A DNA stretch of 64,000 bases from Pseudomonas sp. BCA17. Its GTDB lineage: Bacteria > Pseudomonadota > Gammaproteobacteria > Pseudomonadales > Pseudomonadaceae. The stretch spans positions 62,001-126,000 of the forward strand of contig NZ_SGWI01000008.1 in NCBI RefSeq assembly GCF_004519405.1, in the 5' to 3' direction. Below the pieces are notes generated by a model. That model did not search any database, was not told the DNA's origin, and saw only the letters and a program-made list of their open reading frames with translations. Numbering within the stretch: position 1 is the stretch's first letter; each line of letters starts with the position of its first letter. Shown here one piece after another: positions 28,898 through 37,522 of the stretch. The position numbers and the translations under genes are program-made.

Positions 28898-28942
28898 TTT
28901 TCGGCCTGCGCCAGGCGCAGCCCCGTTTTCCAGGAGAAGGCC

Positions 28943-29605
28943 ATGTTCACCGGCATCATCGAATCCATCGGCAGCATCCGCGCCATGACCCCAAAAGGCG
29001 GCGATGTGCGCCTGCTGGTTGAAACCGGCAAGCTCGATCTCGGCGACGTCAAGCTGGGCGACAGCATCGCCGTCAACGGCGTGTGCCTGACCGTCATCGA
29101 GTTGCCGGGCAACGGCTTTGCCGCTGATGTCAGCCGGGAAACCCTGGACTGCACCGCGATGAATGACCTCAAGGCGGGCAGCCCGGTCAACCTGGAAAAA
29201 GCCCTGACCCCCACCACCCGCCTGGGCGGTCACTTGGTCAGCGGCCATGTCGACGGCGTTGGCGAAGTGGTGGCGCGCAGCGAAAACGCACGTGCCGTGG
29301 AATTCCGCATCCGTGCCCCCAAAGAGCTGGCCAAGTACATCGCCCACAAAGGCTCGATCACCGTCGACGGCACCAGCCTGACCGTGAATGCGGTGAATGG
29401 CGCCGAGTTTGAACTGACCATCATTCCCCACACCCTCAGCGAAACCATCATGGCCTCCTACCAGCCGGGTCGCCGGGTGAACCTGGAAGTGGACTTGCTT
29501 GCCCGTTACCTGGAGCGCCTGCTGTTGGGCGATAAGGCCGCAGAGCCTGCGTCCGGGAACATCACTGAAAGTTTTCTGGCCGCTAACGGCTACCTGAAAT
29601 CCTGA
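28943..29605 (+). CDS. ribE: Riboflavin synthase alpha subunit
   Basis: A 220-residue protein with two lumazine-binding repeats; it starts with the signature MFTGIIES and the second repeat begins GGHLVSGHVDGVGEV. It dismutates two 6,7-dimethyl-8-ribityllumazine molecules to riboflavin. An AGGAGAAGG site precedes the start. Some Pseudomonas annotations name this gene ribC. Confidence 0.96.
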   Translation: MFTGIIESIGSIRAMTPKGGDVRLLVETGKLDLGDVKLGDSIAVNGVCLTVIELPGNGFAADVSRETLDCTAMNDLKAGSPVNLEKALTPTTRLGGHLVSGHVDGVGEVVARSENARAVEFRIRAPKELAKYIAHKGSITVDGTSLTVNAVNGAEFELTIIPHTLSETIMASYQPGRRVNLEVDLLARYLERLLLGDKAAEPASGNITESFLAANGYLKS

Positions 29606-29620
29606 CCAAGGGGGTGCCGC

Positions 29621-30712
29621 GTGGCGCTCAATAGCATCGAAGAACTGGTTGAAGACATCCGCCAAGGCAAGATGGTCATCCTGATGGATGACGAAGACCG
29701 CGAAAACGAAGGCGACATCATCATGGCCGCCGAGGCCTGCCAGGCCGAGCACATCAACTTCATGGCCAAGCACGCCCGCGGGCTGATCTGCATGCCCATG
29801 AGCCGCGAGCGCTGCGAGTTGCTCAAGCTGCCGTTGATGGCGCCGCGCAATGGGTCGGGTTTCGGCACCAAGTTCACGGTTTCCATTGAGGCCACCACTG
29901 GCGTCACCACCGGCATCTCCGCCGCTGACCGCGCGCGCACCGTACAAGCCGCTGCCGCCAAGGACGCCAAGGCTGAGGACATCGTCAGCCCGGGCCACAT
30001 TTTCCCGTTGATGGCCCAGCCGGGCGGTACTCTGGCGCGTGCCGGCCACACCGAAGCCGCCTGCGACCTGGCGCGCATGGCCGGTTTTGAGCCGAGCGGG
30101 GTGATCTGCGAGGTGATGAACGACGACGGCACCATGGCCCGTCGTGCTGAACTGGAAACCTTTGCCGCTGAACACAACATCAAGATCGGCACTATTGCCG
30201 ACCTGATCCACTACCGCATGATCCACGAACGTACCGTTCAGCGGATTGCCGAGCAGCCGTTGGACAGCGAACTGGGCCAATTCAATTTGGTGACCTACCG
30301 TGATTCAGTGGAAGGCGACGTGCACATGGCCCTGACCCTGGGCAACATCTGCGCGGAAGAACCGACCCTGGTGCGGGTGCACAACATGGACCCGCTGCGT
30401 GACCTGCTGATGGTCAAGCAACCGGGTCGCTGGAGCCTGCGGGCCGCCATGGCTGCGGTTTCCGAGGCAGGCAGTGGTGTGGTGCTGTTGCTCGGTCACC
30501 CGCTGGATGGCGACGTGCTGCTGGCGCATATCCGCGAAACCGCCGACCACGCGCCGGTGAAAAAACCGACCACCTACAGCATTGTCGGTGCCGGTTCGCA
30601 GATCCTGCGTGACCTCGGTGTGCGCAAAATGCGCCTGATGAGCGCACCGATGAAATTTAATGCGATATCCGGTTTCGACCTGGAAGTTGTAGAATACGTG
30701 CCCTCCGAATAA
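29621..30712 (+). CDS. ribBA: DHBP synthase RibB fused to a degenerate GTP cyclohydrolase II domain
   Basis: 363 residues, GTG start at 29621. The N-terminal domain (about 1-205) is intact 3,4-dihydroxy-2-butanone-4-phosphate synthase, with DDEDRENEGDI and GHTEAACDL. The C-terminal domain aligns in layout with GTP cyclohydrolase II but lacks its zinc cysteines: where RibA has HSECLTGD...RCDCG, this one reads VHNMDPLRDLLMVKQPGRW. It is therefore probably not a cyclohydrolase. A complete RibA is encoded separately at 33,670. Confidence 0.95.
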   Translation: MALNSIEELVEDIRQGKMVILMDDEDRENEGDIIMAAEACQAEHINFMAKHARGLICMPMSRERCELLKLPLMAPRNGSGFGTKFTVSIEATTGVTTGISAADRARTVQAAAAKDAKAEDIVSPGHIFPLMAQPGGTLARAGHTEAACDLARMAGFEPSGVICEVMNDDGTMARRAELETFAAEHNIKIGTIADLIHYRMIHERTVQRIAEQPLDSELGQFNLVTYRDSVEGDVHMALTLGNICAEEPTLVRVHNMDPLRDLLMVKQPGRWSLRAAMAAVSEAGSGVVLLLGHPLDGDVLLAHIRETADHAPVKKPTTYSIVGAGSQILRDLGVRKMRLMSAPMKFNAISGFDLEVVEYVPSE

Positions 30713-30800
30713 AGGCCGGCGATTCCTGCCCCTTGTTCGCGGTTAAATCATCACTAAGGGGCGCCTTTTTCGCGTCCCGGCTCTTTAAGAGATTTGTCGA

Positions 30801-31277
30801 ATGACCCTGAAGACCATCGAAGGTACCTTCATCGCCCCCAAAGGCCGCTATGCCCTGGTGGTTGGCCGCTTCAACAGCTTCGTGGTTGAAAGCCTGGTAA
30901 GTGGCGCTGTGGACGCCCTGGTTCGCCACGGTGTGAGCGAAAGCGACATCACCATCATCCGTGCCCCTGGCGCCTTCGAGATTCCACTGGTTGCGCAAAA
31001 AGTCGCGCAACAGGCCGAATACGCGGCGATCATCGCCCTGGGCGCGGTCATTCGTGGCGGTACCCCGCATTTCGAATACGTGGCTGGCGAATGCACCAAG
31101 GGCCTGGCCCAGGTGTCCATGGAGTTCGGCGTACCGGTTGCCTTCGGCGTACTGACCGTTGATTCCATTGAACAAGCCATCGAGCGTTCCGGCACCAAGG
31201 CCGGTAACAAAGGCGCCGAGGCTGCCCTGTCCGCCCTGGAAATGGTCAGCCTGCTGTCGCAGTTGGAGGCCAAGTGA
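30801..31277 (+). CDS. ribH: 6,7-dimethyl-8-ribityllumazine synthase
   Basis: A 158-residue lumazine synthase with [21 protein letters not shown], the [11 protein letters not shown] loop and [17 protein letters not shown] containing the catalytic histidine region. It joins the RibB product with the RibD-branch product. It overlaps nusB by four bases. Confidence 0.97.
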   Translation: MTLKTIEGTFIAPKGRYALVVGRFNSFVVESLVSGAVDALVRHGVSESDITIIRAPGAFEIPLVAQKVAQQAEYAAIIALGAVIRGGTPHFEYVAGECTKGLAQVSMEFGVPVAFGVLTVDSIEQAIERSGTKAGNKGAEAALSALEMVSLLSQLEAK

Positions 31278-31774
31278 TTTCCGACGAGAGCGATCGTTTC
31301 AACCCACGCGACCCACGCCCAGCGGACGCCGGCAAGCCATCGAAGAACGAGAAGCGCCGCGCTGCTCGTCAATTGGCGACCCAGGCGCTGTATCAGCGTC
31401 AACTGGCGGGCGCTTCGTTGAACGAAATCGAAGCGCAGTTTCGCGTCGACAACGATTTCACCTTTGCCGATCTGCCGTACTTCCACGACATTCTGCACGG
31501 TGTGCATGCCCACCTGACCGAGATCGATACGGCCCTGGCGCCTTGCCTGGACCTGACCCTCGAAGAGCTGGACCCGGTTGAGCTGTGCGTGATGCGGCTG
31601 TCGGCCTGGGAACTGATCTATCGTGTCGACGTACCGTACCGCGTGGTGATCAACGAAGGTATCGAACTGGCGAAAGTCTACGGTTCGACCGACGGCCACA
31701 AGTTCGTCAACGGCGTGCTCGACAAACTGGCCCCGCGCCTGCGTGAAGCCGAAGTGAAGGAACATAAGCGCTGA
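31274..31774 (+). CDS. nusB: Transcription antitermination factor NusB
   Basis: A 166-residue NusB with an N-terminal polar extension and the conserved [19 protein letters not shown] and C-terminal [32 protein letters not shown]. It starts at GTG 31274, overlapping ribH. It acts with NusE in rRNA antitermination. Confidence 0.97.
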   Translation: MISDESDRFNPRDPRPADAGKPSKNEKRRAARQLATQALYQRQLAGASLNEIEAQFRVDNDFTFADLPYFHDILHGVHAHLTEIDTALAPCLDLTLEELDPVELCVMRLSAWELIYRVDVPYRVVINEGIELAKVYGSTDGHKFVNGVLDKLAPRLREAEVKEHKR

Positions 31775-31792
31775 TTTGCGCTTGAGTCCCTG

Positions 31793-32758
31793 ATGGGTGA
31801 GTTCGAGCTGATCCGCAATTACTTCGCCGCCGCGCCTTGTGCGCAAGGTGGCGAAGGCGTTGCCCTGGGGATCGGCGACGACTGCGCCTTGCTGGCGCTC
31901 CCGCCCGGGGAGCAGTTGGCAATCTCTACGGATACATTGGTGGCCGGCGTGCACTTTGCCGACCCCTGCGATCCCTTCCTGCTCGGCCAGCGTTCACTGG
32001 CCGTGGCGGTAAGCGACCTGGCCGCCATGGGCGCCAACCCTCTTGCGTTTACGCTTGCCCTGACGACTCCGACGGTCGATGCCGATTGGCTGCAACGCTA
32101 TGCCCAGGGTTTGAACGCCATGGCGCAACATTGCGGTGTGAGGCTGGTCGGTGGCGACACCACCCGTGGCCCGCTGAGCCTGACCCTGACGGTATTGGGG
32201 CGTGTGCCGGCTGGGCAGGCGTTGACGCGCAGCGGGGCGCGGCCGGGTGACCTGCTGTGTGTCGGAGGGGCGTTGGGTAATGCGGCCGGGGCCTTGCCGC
32301 TGGTGCTCGGCCAGCGCAGTGCGCAGGCCGCCATTGCCGATCCGTTGCTTGCGCATTACTGGTCGCCACAACCGCAACTGGCCTTGGGGTTGGCGCTGCG
32401 GGGCAGGGCCACGTCTGCGATGGATATCTCCGATGGGCTGTTGGCTGATTGCGGGCATATTGCCAAGGCGTCGTCTGTCGGCCTGTTGGTCGAGCGTCAG
32501 CAGCTGCCACTGTCCGCGGCCCTGCTGGCATTTGTCGGCGATGACGAGGCGCGTGTGGCCGCCCTGAGCGGCGGTGACGACTACGTACTGGTGTTCACCT
32601 TGCCGCCAGCCGAGTTGGCACCGCTGCTGGCCGACGGCTGGCCGATTCATGTGATCGGCCGGGTCGAGGCGGGGCAGGGCGTGACGCTGCTCGATGCGAA
32701 CGGGCAGGACATCACTCCGGCCGTTCGTGGTTATCAGCATTTTCGCGAGACGCCGTGA
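31793..32758 (+). CDS. thiL: Thiamine-monophosphate kinase
   Basis: A 321-residue AIR synthase-fold kinase starting MGEFELIRNYF, with IGDDCALL, STDTLVAGVHF, SDLAAMGA and SAMDISDGL motifs. It phosphorylates thiamine monophosphate to the diphosphate. In P. aeruginosa pgpA follows thiL; here a binding-protein gene follows and no pgpA is seen. Confidence 0.96.
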   Translation: MGEFELIRNYFAAAPCAQGGEGVALGIGDDCALLALPPGEQLAISTDTLVAGVHFADPCDPFLLGQRSLAVAVSDLAAMGANPLAFTLALTTPTVDADWLQRYAQGLNAMAQHCGVRLVGGDTTRGPLSLTLTVLGRVPAGQALTRSGARPGDLLCVGGALGNAAGALPLVLGQRSAQAAIADPLLAHYWSPQPQLALGLALRGRATSAMDISDGLLADCGHIAKASSVGLLVERQQLPLSAALLAFVGDDEARVAALSGGDDYVLVFTLPPAELAPLLADGWPIHVIGRVEAGQGVTLLDANGQDITPAVRGYQHFRETP

Positions 32759-32814
32759 ACTGGCTACCTGCACTACCCTCTATACGGTTCACACTGTGTC
32801 GGAGACCTTTCACC

Positions 32815-33540
32815 ATGCCTATGCGTCATTGGCTGCTGATAGCGCTGTGTACCGTCGCGCCGCTGGTGCAGGCGGATGAGGCGTCGCCTCCAGGCAAAGT
32901 CATGCTGGCCAGCGAGGAGTGGAACGACTACACCAACCCGGATGGCACAGGGCTGGCCTGGGACGTGTTGCGAAAGATCTTCGAGCCGGCAGGCATCACC
33001 TTAGAAAGCCGCAGCGTGCCTTATACCCGCTCGGTCGGCCTGGCCCAGCGCGGCGAAGTGGATGGCTGGGTCGGTTCTTACCGCAACGAAGCCGAGGGCG
33101 TGCTGTACCCCCACTGGAACTTCGACTCCGACCACATCTACGCACTGGGGCTGGCCACTGCGCCGACACCGAGCATCGCAACGCTGGGCAACTACCGTCT
33201 GGCCTGGGTGCGCGGCTACAAGTACGAGGAGTACTTGCCCAATGTGCGTCGCTTCAACCCGGTCGAGCGGCGCAGCGGCATCCTGCCGATGCTGCAACAC
33301 GGGCGCGCCGATTTTTACATCGATGCGCTGTCCGAAGCCAAATACGTCCTCGCTCAGGCCGATGACCCCGCGCAGTTCAAACTCACGCACATCGCCGAGC
33401 TGCCGTTGTACATAGGCTTTGCCGATAACGAGCGTGGCCGTGCGTTGATGGCGGTGTATGACCGGCGCATGGCTGCTCTGGTCAAAAGTGGCGAACTGAA
33501 GCCGATTTTCGAGCAGTGGAAACAGCCGTATCCGTTCTGA
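32815..33540 (+). CDS. Periplasmic solute-binding-like protein (PBP2 fold)
   Basis: 241 residues with a signal peptide ending LVQA. It has the two-lobe binding-protein pattern SEEWNDYTNPDGTGLAWDVLRKIFEPAGI and LSEAKYVLAQADD, ending in a GELKPIFEQW tail typical of amino-acid-type SBP_bac_3 proteins. No permease or ATPase is adjacent, so it may be a stand-alone sensor or binding protein. An ATG at 32815 follows GGAG; a second ATG lies two codons later. Confidence 0.8.
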   Translation: MPMRHWLLIALCTVAPLVQADEASPPGKVMLASEEWNDYTNPDGTGLAWDVLRKIFEPAGITLESRSVPYTRSVGLAQRGEVDGWVGSYRNEAEGVLYPHWNFDSDHIYALGLATAPTPSIATLGNYRLAWVRGYKYEEYLPNVRRFNPVERRSGILPMLQHGRADFYIDALSEAKYVLAQADDPAQFKLTHIAELPLYIGFADNERGRALMAVYDRRMAALVKSGELKPIFEQWKQPYPF

Positions 33541-33669
33541 CCTGCATAGAACCAGGACGAAGGCCAATCGAACCTATTGATCTTTATCAGCGATAATTCA
33601 GCTTAAGCGTCTGTAGGAACCTGCTGTTACAATGACAGCCTCTGTGAAATCTGAAATCAGGAGCACACG

Positions 33670-34287
33670 GTGCCCGTCGTTTTCGTCGCCGCTTCCAAGC
33701 TGCCTACCCCTTTTGCCACCTTCACCATGAACGGCTTTCTCGAAGAGGCCACCGGCCGCGAGCACGTTGTGCTCAGCCTGGGTGACATCGCCGATGGCGC
33801 GCCGGTGCTGGGCCGTGTGCATTCTGAGTGCCTGACCGGTGACGCGCTGTTCAGCCAGCGTTGCGACTGTGGTTCGCAGTTGGAAGCCGCATTGCGAGCC
33901 ATCGCCCGTGAAGGCCGTGGTGTGTTGCTGTACCTGCGCCAGGAAGGCCGTGGTATTGGCCTGATGAACAAGATCCGCGCCTATGAGCTGCAGGACGGCG
34001 GGGCCGACACCGTCGAAGCCAACGAGCGCCTGGGTTTTGCCGCCGATCAGCGTGACTACGGCATCTGCCTGCCGATGCTGGAACATCTGGGTGTGAAATC
34101 CCTGCGCCTGATGACCAACAACCCGCGCAAGGTCAAGGCCTTGACCGAGATGGGCATCACCGTGGCCGAGCGCGTGCCGCTGCACACTGGGCACAACCCG
34201 CACAACAAGCTCTACCTGGCGACCAAGGCGAGCAAACTCGACCACATGATGGGCAACGAGCACCAGGGCGAGGTCGACCGCGCGTGA
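33670..34287 (+). CDS. ribA: GTP cyclohydrolase II
   Basis: A 205-residue enzyme with all three zinc cysteines C54, C65 and C67 in HSECLTGD and RCDCGSQ, plus the [16 protein letters not shown] loop and tail [12 protein letters not shown]. It opens the GTP ring in the first step of riboflavin synthesis, which the degenerate domain in RibBA probably cannot do. The start is GTG at 33670 with AGGAG just upstream. Confidence 0.97.
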   Translation: MPVVFVAASKLPTPFATFTMNGFLEEATGREHVVLSLGDIADGAPVLGRVHSECLTGDALFSQRCDCGSQLEAALRAIAREGRGVLLYLRQEGRGIGLMNKIRAYELQDGGADTVEANERLGFAADQRDYGICLPMLEHLGVKSLRLMTNNPRKVKALTEMGITVAERVPLHTGHNPHNKLYLATKASKLDHMMGNEHQGEVDRA

Positions 34288-34703
34288 CCCGTGGCCAGGT
34301 GAAACGGCGACTGTCCTTCAACTGGTGGCAGTACCTGGCCCTGGCGTTGCTGCCCTTGTTCATGATCAGCCTGCTGTTCGGTCAGGCCGAACCGATGCTG
34401 TCGATATTGGCCATGCCGTTTTTTATCGCCGGAGTGGCCTCGATGTTTCTGAGCCTGCGTTACTTCAACGGCTATAAACATGCCCTGATCGCCACCTCTA
34501 AAGCCCTCGACACCCAAAATGAACCGGCTGCCTGGATCACCCTCGCGGCCCGTCGACGCACGGCGTTGCTGGTGGCTGCCTTGCCGGCCTGGATCGGTGC
34601 GCTGGCGGTATTCGTTGGCCTGGAAGCGGTGCCCTTGTGCTTACTGGCACTGTCGACCCTGGTGTTGTTCTACCTTTACCGCATCCCGCGTCAGCTGGGA
34701 TGA
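34284..34703 (+). CDS. Small membrane protein of unknown function
   Basis: 139 residues with four hydrophobic segments ([58 protein letters not shown] and [16 protein letters not shown]). The GTG start overlaps the ribA stop, and its stop overlaps the next ATG by four bases, so ribA, this gene and the cobalamin-binding gene are coupled. PAO1 has a hypothetical gene in the same place (PA4046). Confidence 0.82.
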   Translation: MTRGQVKRRLSFNWWQYLALALLPLFMISLLFGQAEPMLSILAMPFFIAGVASMFLSLRYFNGYKHALIATSKALDTQNEPAAWITLAARRRTALLVAALPAWIGALAVFVGLEAVPLCLLALSTLVLFYLYRIPRQLG

Positions 34704-35494
34704 GGCGCTACTGGCTGGCGGTGCTGCTGCTGGCATTCAGTGTTCAGGGGATGGCCGTTGAACGTGTGGTCAGCCTGGCGCCGTCCCTCTCTGAAATGGT
34801 GGTGGAACTGGGTGCCGCCGACCTGCTGGTGGGCGTGCTCGACGGCGGCGAAAGGCCCGCTGCATTGGCCAAGGTGCCCTCGGTCGGGCGTTACGGCCAA
34901 TTGGACATGGAGCGCCTGCTCAGTCTCAAACCCGACCTGATCCTGCTGTGGCCCGGCAGCGTCGGCCCAGCCCAGCGCGAGCAGTTGCAGCGCCTGAACA
35001 TTCCGGTGTACGTCGCCGAGCCCCACAGCCTTGAACAACTCACCACGCAGGTTCAGGCGATCGCCGAGCAATTGGGCCGCCCTGATACGGGTCGACAGTT
35101 GGCCGCGCAATTGCGCCAACGTCTCGCCGAACTGCGCCGGCGCTATCAGCGTACCGAACCGCTGCGGGTGTTCTACCAGGTGTGGAACCAGCCGCTGTAT
35201 ACCGTCGGCGGTGGGCAGATCATCAGCGATGCGCTGAGTGTGTGCGGTGCACGCAATGTCTTCGACGACCTCAAGCTGCCCGCGCCGCAAGTCAGTATCG
35301 AGTCGGTATTGCAGCGTAATCCCGAGGTGATCCTGGCGGGGGATCAGCCTCAGTTGGACGCGTGGAAGGCATGGCCCCAAGTCGCCGCGGTGGCGCAGGG
35401 GCGTTTATTGCTGGTGCCGGACAAGGGCCTTGAACGGCCCAGCGGGCAGATGCTGGAGGCGGTGGCGCGATTGTGTGAGGTGATTGCCCGTTAG
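34700..35494 (+). CDS. btuF: Cobalamin-binding periplasmic protein (BtuF-like)
   Basis: 264 residues with a signal peptide (YWLAVLLLAFSVQGMA) and the class III binding-protein pattern RVVSLAPSLSEMVVELGAADLLVGV, LLSLKPDLILLWPG and YTVGGGQIISDALSVCGARNVF. It should carry vitamin B12 in the periplasm. It is convergent with btuB, and the two overlap by four bases at their stops. No BtuCD genes are adjacent. Confidence 0.88.
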   Translation: MRRYWLAVLLLAFSVQGMAVERVVSLAPSLSEMVVELGAADLLVGVLDGGERPAALAKVPSVGRYGQLDMERLLSLKPDLILLWPGSVGPAQREQLQRLNIPVYVAEPHSLEQLTTQVQAIAEQLGRPDTGRQLAAQLRQRLAELRRRYQRTEPLRVFYQVWNQPLYTVGGGQIISDALSVCGARNVFDDLKLPAPQVSIESVLQRNPEVILAGDQPQLDAWKAWPQVAAVAQGRLLLVPDKGLERPSGQMLEAVARLCEVIAR

Positions 35495-37386
35495 AGTTCC
35501 GGTGTCCAGGTCACGCCAAACATCAGTGCCCGACCTTCTTCCCGATAGCCATATTGCTGGCCTTGATACTGATACAACGCGCGGCTGTAGCGTTTATCCA
35601 GCAGGTTATCGACCTTCACGTTCAGCGCGACTTCATGGTTCACGGCCCAGCTGGCGCGTAACCCGAGCAATCCATAACCGGCCAACGGGTGTTGGTTCTG
35701 CGGGTCGTCGTAGCTGCTGCTGACGGCTTGCCAACTGGCGCCGACGCCGAGTCGGTCGAATTGCCGATCCAGGTCCAGGCTCACGGTGCGTCGGGCGCGA
35801 CGCACCAAGGTGCGCCCGGAGTCGCGGTCGCGTGGGTCAATCATCGCCAGCCCCAGGCTGCCTTGCCAGCCGAACAGCTCTTGCCGGAGCGTGGCTTCGA
35901 AGCCGTTGATGCGCGCCGAGCTGACGTTTTGCGGGCCTGCGCTGCCGAATACGATGGCGTCCCGAATATCGGTGCGGTACAGCGAAGCCTCCAGGCGGAG
36001 GGTGTCGCTGAGCTGGCTGCGCCATTGCACTTCGTAGCTTTTCGAGGTTTCGGGTTTCAGATCCGGGTTGCTGTTTTTAAAACCGTATTCGTCCGGGTAG
36101 TACAGGTCATTGAACGTCGGGGCACGAAAACCTTCGCTGTAGCTCAGCAGCAGATCGTTGTCCGGGTTGATGGGCAGGGTCAAGGCGCCGCTCCAGCTGT
36201 TGTGAGCGCCGAACTGTTGGTTCTGGTCGCGTCGCAGGCCCAGCTCTGTGGAAAAGTATCGGGCTTGAAAGCGGTGCTGGATAAACGCCGCGCGGTTCCA
36301 GCGGCTGTCTTCGGCGAACGCGGTGCTGCTGTTGACCTGGTCTTCGTACCAGTCGGCGCCCAGGATAAGACTGTTCTGATCATTGAGGGTCAGATCGTTC
36401 TGCCAGTTCAGCGAGTTGCGGTAGGTGTTGAACATACTGCGTTCATCGCTGAGTTTATCCAGGGATTTTTCGCGGTTTTCGCTGTGGCCCAGTTCTACGC
36501 GCGATTTCCAGATGTCGTTGATATGAGCGTCGATAAAGCTGCTGACGTTACTGACGGTGAAGTCGGTGTAGGGTTTCTGTTGGAAGCTCTGGTAGGTGGC
36601 CGAGTCGTAGCGGCCAAAGGGGTTGTCGAATTCGCTTTTGCCACGGTTATCCAGCACGTTTATGCCGGCATCGACATCATCGGTGAACGCGTGGCTCAGG
36701 CTGAAACTGATGGCTTGGTTGCGATAGGCATCATGGTCGCCATCGCTGGGGTACGACGTGTAGGTGCGATTGATCCCGGCGGTGTCATCCAGGCTGGCAC
36801 CGAGGTTGAAGCGGGTTTGCTGGTCGCCCCCGGACAATCCCAGGCTGCGCTCCCATGTCTGGTGGCTGCCGAAGCCCACATGCATGCGCGGTTGCACACC
36901 GGACGCCGTATTGCGCCGTGTGAAGATCTGAATCACCCCGCCGATGGCATCGCTGCCGTAGATCGCCGAGCGTGAACCCCGTAGCACCTCTATACGTTCG
37001 ATCTGCTCGATGTTGAGGTATTGCAGGTTGCTGGTGCCGGTGGTGGAGCTGCTGATGCGCTGGCCGTCCACCAGCACCAGGCTCTGGGCGGTGGAGGTTC
37101 CACGAATATAAACGTTGGTCGCGCTGCCACGACCACCACTTTGTGCCACTTGCACGCCTGGCACACGGCTCAGCAAGTCGCTCACGCTGGTGGGCTGCAG
37201 GCGGTCGATATCGTCGCGAGTGAAGACGGTGTTGGTGGCGCTGCTGTCGCTGCGCGCCTGGACCTGGCGGTTGGCGCTGATGACGACATCGGGGAGTTTC
37301 AGGGCGTTGTCGCGCTCGAAGGTGTCGGCGAGCAGGTCGGTAGCGGGGAGCAGTAACAGCGGCAGGGCAAAGCGCAGGCGGTTCAT
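35491..37386 (-). CDS. btuB: TonB-dependent vitamin B12 receptor BtuB
   Basis: 631 residues with a signal peptide (ALPLLLLPATDLLADTF), a TonB-box region LPDVVISANRQ, a plug domain (SDLLSRVPGVQVAQSGGRGS, IERIEVLRGSRSAIYGSDAIGGVIQIFT) and a barrel ending ALMFGVTWTPEL. The plug and length match BtuB. It is paired with the convergent BtuF-like gene. Only about 135 bp separates it from dxs, mostly a REP pair, and no cobalamin riboswitch was seen there. Confidence 0.92.
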   Translation of the reverse strand: MNRLRFALPLLLLPATDLLADTFERDNALKLPDVVISANRQVQARSDSSATNTVFTRDDIDRLQPTSVSDLLSRVPGVQVAQSGGRGSATNVYIRGTSTAQSLVLVDGQRISSSTTGTSNLQYLNIEQIERIEVLRGSRSAIYGSDAIGGVIQIFTRRNTASGVQPRMHVGFGSHQTWERSLGLSGGDQQTRFNLGASLDDTAGINRTYTSYPSDGDHDAYRNQAISFSLSHAFTDDVDAGINVLDNRGKSEFDNPFGRYDSATYQSFQQKPYTDFTVSNVSSFIDAHINDIWKSRVELGHSENREKSLDKLSDERSMFNTYRNSLNWQNDLTLNDQNSLILGADWYEDQVNSSTAFAEDSRWNRAAFIQHRFQARYFSTELGLRRDQNQQFGAHNSWSGALTLPINPDNDLLLSYSEGFRAPTFNDLYYPDEYGFKNSNPDLKPETSKSYEVQWRSQLSDTLRLEASLYRTDIRDAIVFGSAGPQNVSSARINGFEATLRQELFGWQGSLGLAMIDPRDRDSGRTLVRRARRTVSLDLDRQFDRLGVGASWQAVSSSYDDPQNQHPLAGYGLLGLRASWAVNHEVALNVKVDNLLDKRYSRALYQYQGQQYGYREEGRALMFGVTWTPEL

Positions 37387-37422
37387 GGGCTTTCCGTAGC
37401 ATTGGAATTTGGCATAAATCAA

Positions 37423-37511
37423 ATGGAAGAGGGCCCGCTCCCGATTGCAGTGGATCAGCCTCACCATCCATGGCTGATCCACCGCTATCGGGAGCAAGCC
37501 CCCTTCCACAT
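37423..37511. repeat. REP-type palindrome pair
   Basis: Inverted cores GGGCCCGCTCCCGATTGC and ATCGGGAGCAAGCCCCC are separated by about 40 bp, which itself contains an inverted GGATCAGC/GCTGATCC pair. It lies between btuB and the dxs stop. Confidence 0.85.
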
Positions 37512-37522
37512 TTGGCTTCGAC

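Noticed and set aside
27668-30280. An 870-codon minus-strand open frame
   Set aside because: It is antisense to ribD, ribE and ribBA, which are clearly real.
29606-30800. An FMN riboswitch in the riboflavin cluster
   Set aside because: Gaps before ribBA (15 bp) and ribH (88 bp) are too short and show no RFN-like pattern.
35689-36975. A 428-codon plus-strand open frame
   Set aside because: It is antisense to btuB and has no recognisable domain.
37387-37522. A cobalamin riboswitch upstream of btuB
   Set aside because: The gap is too short and is taken up by a REP pair; no B12-box-like sequence was seen.
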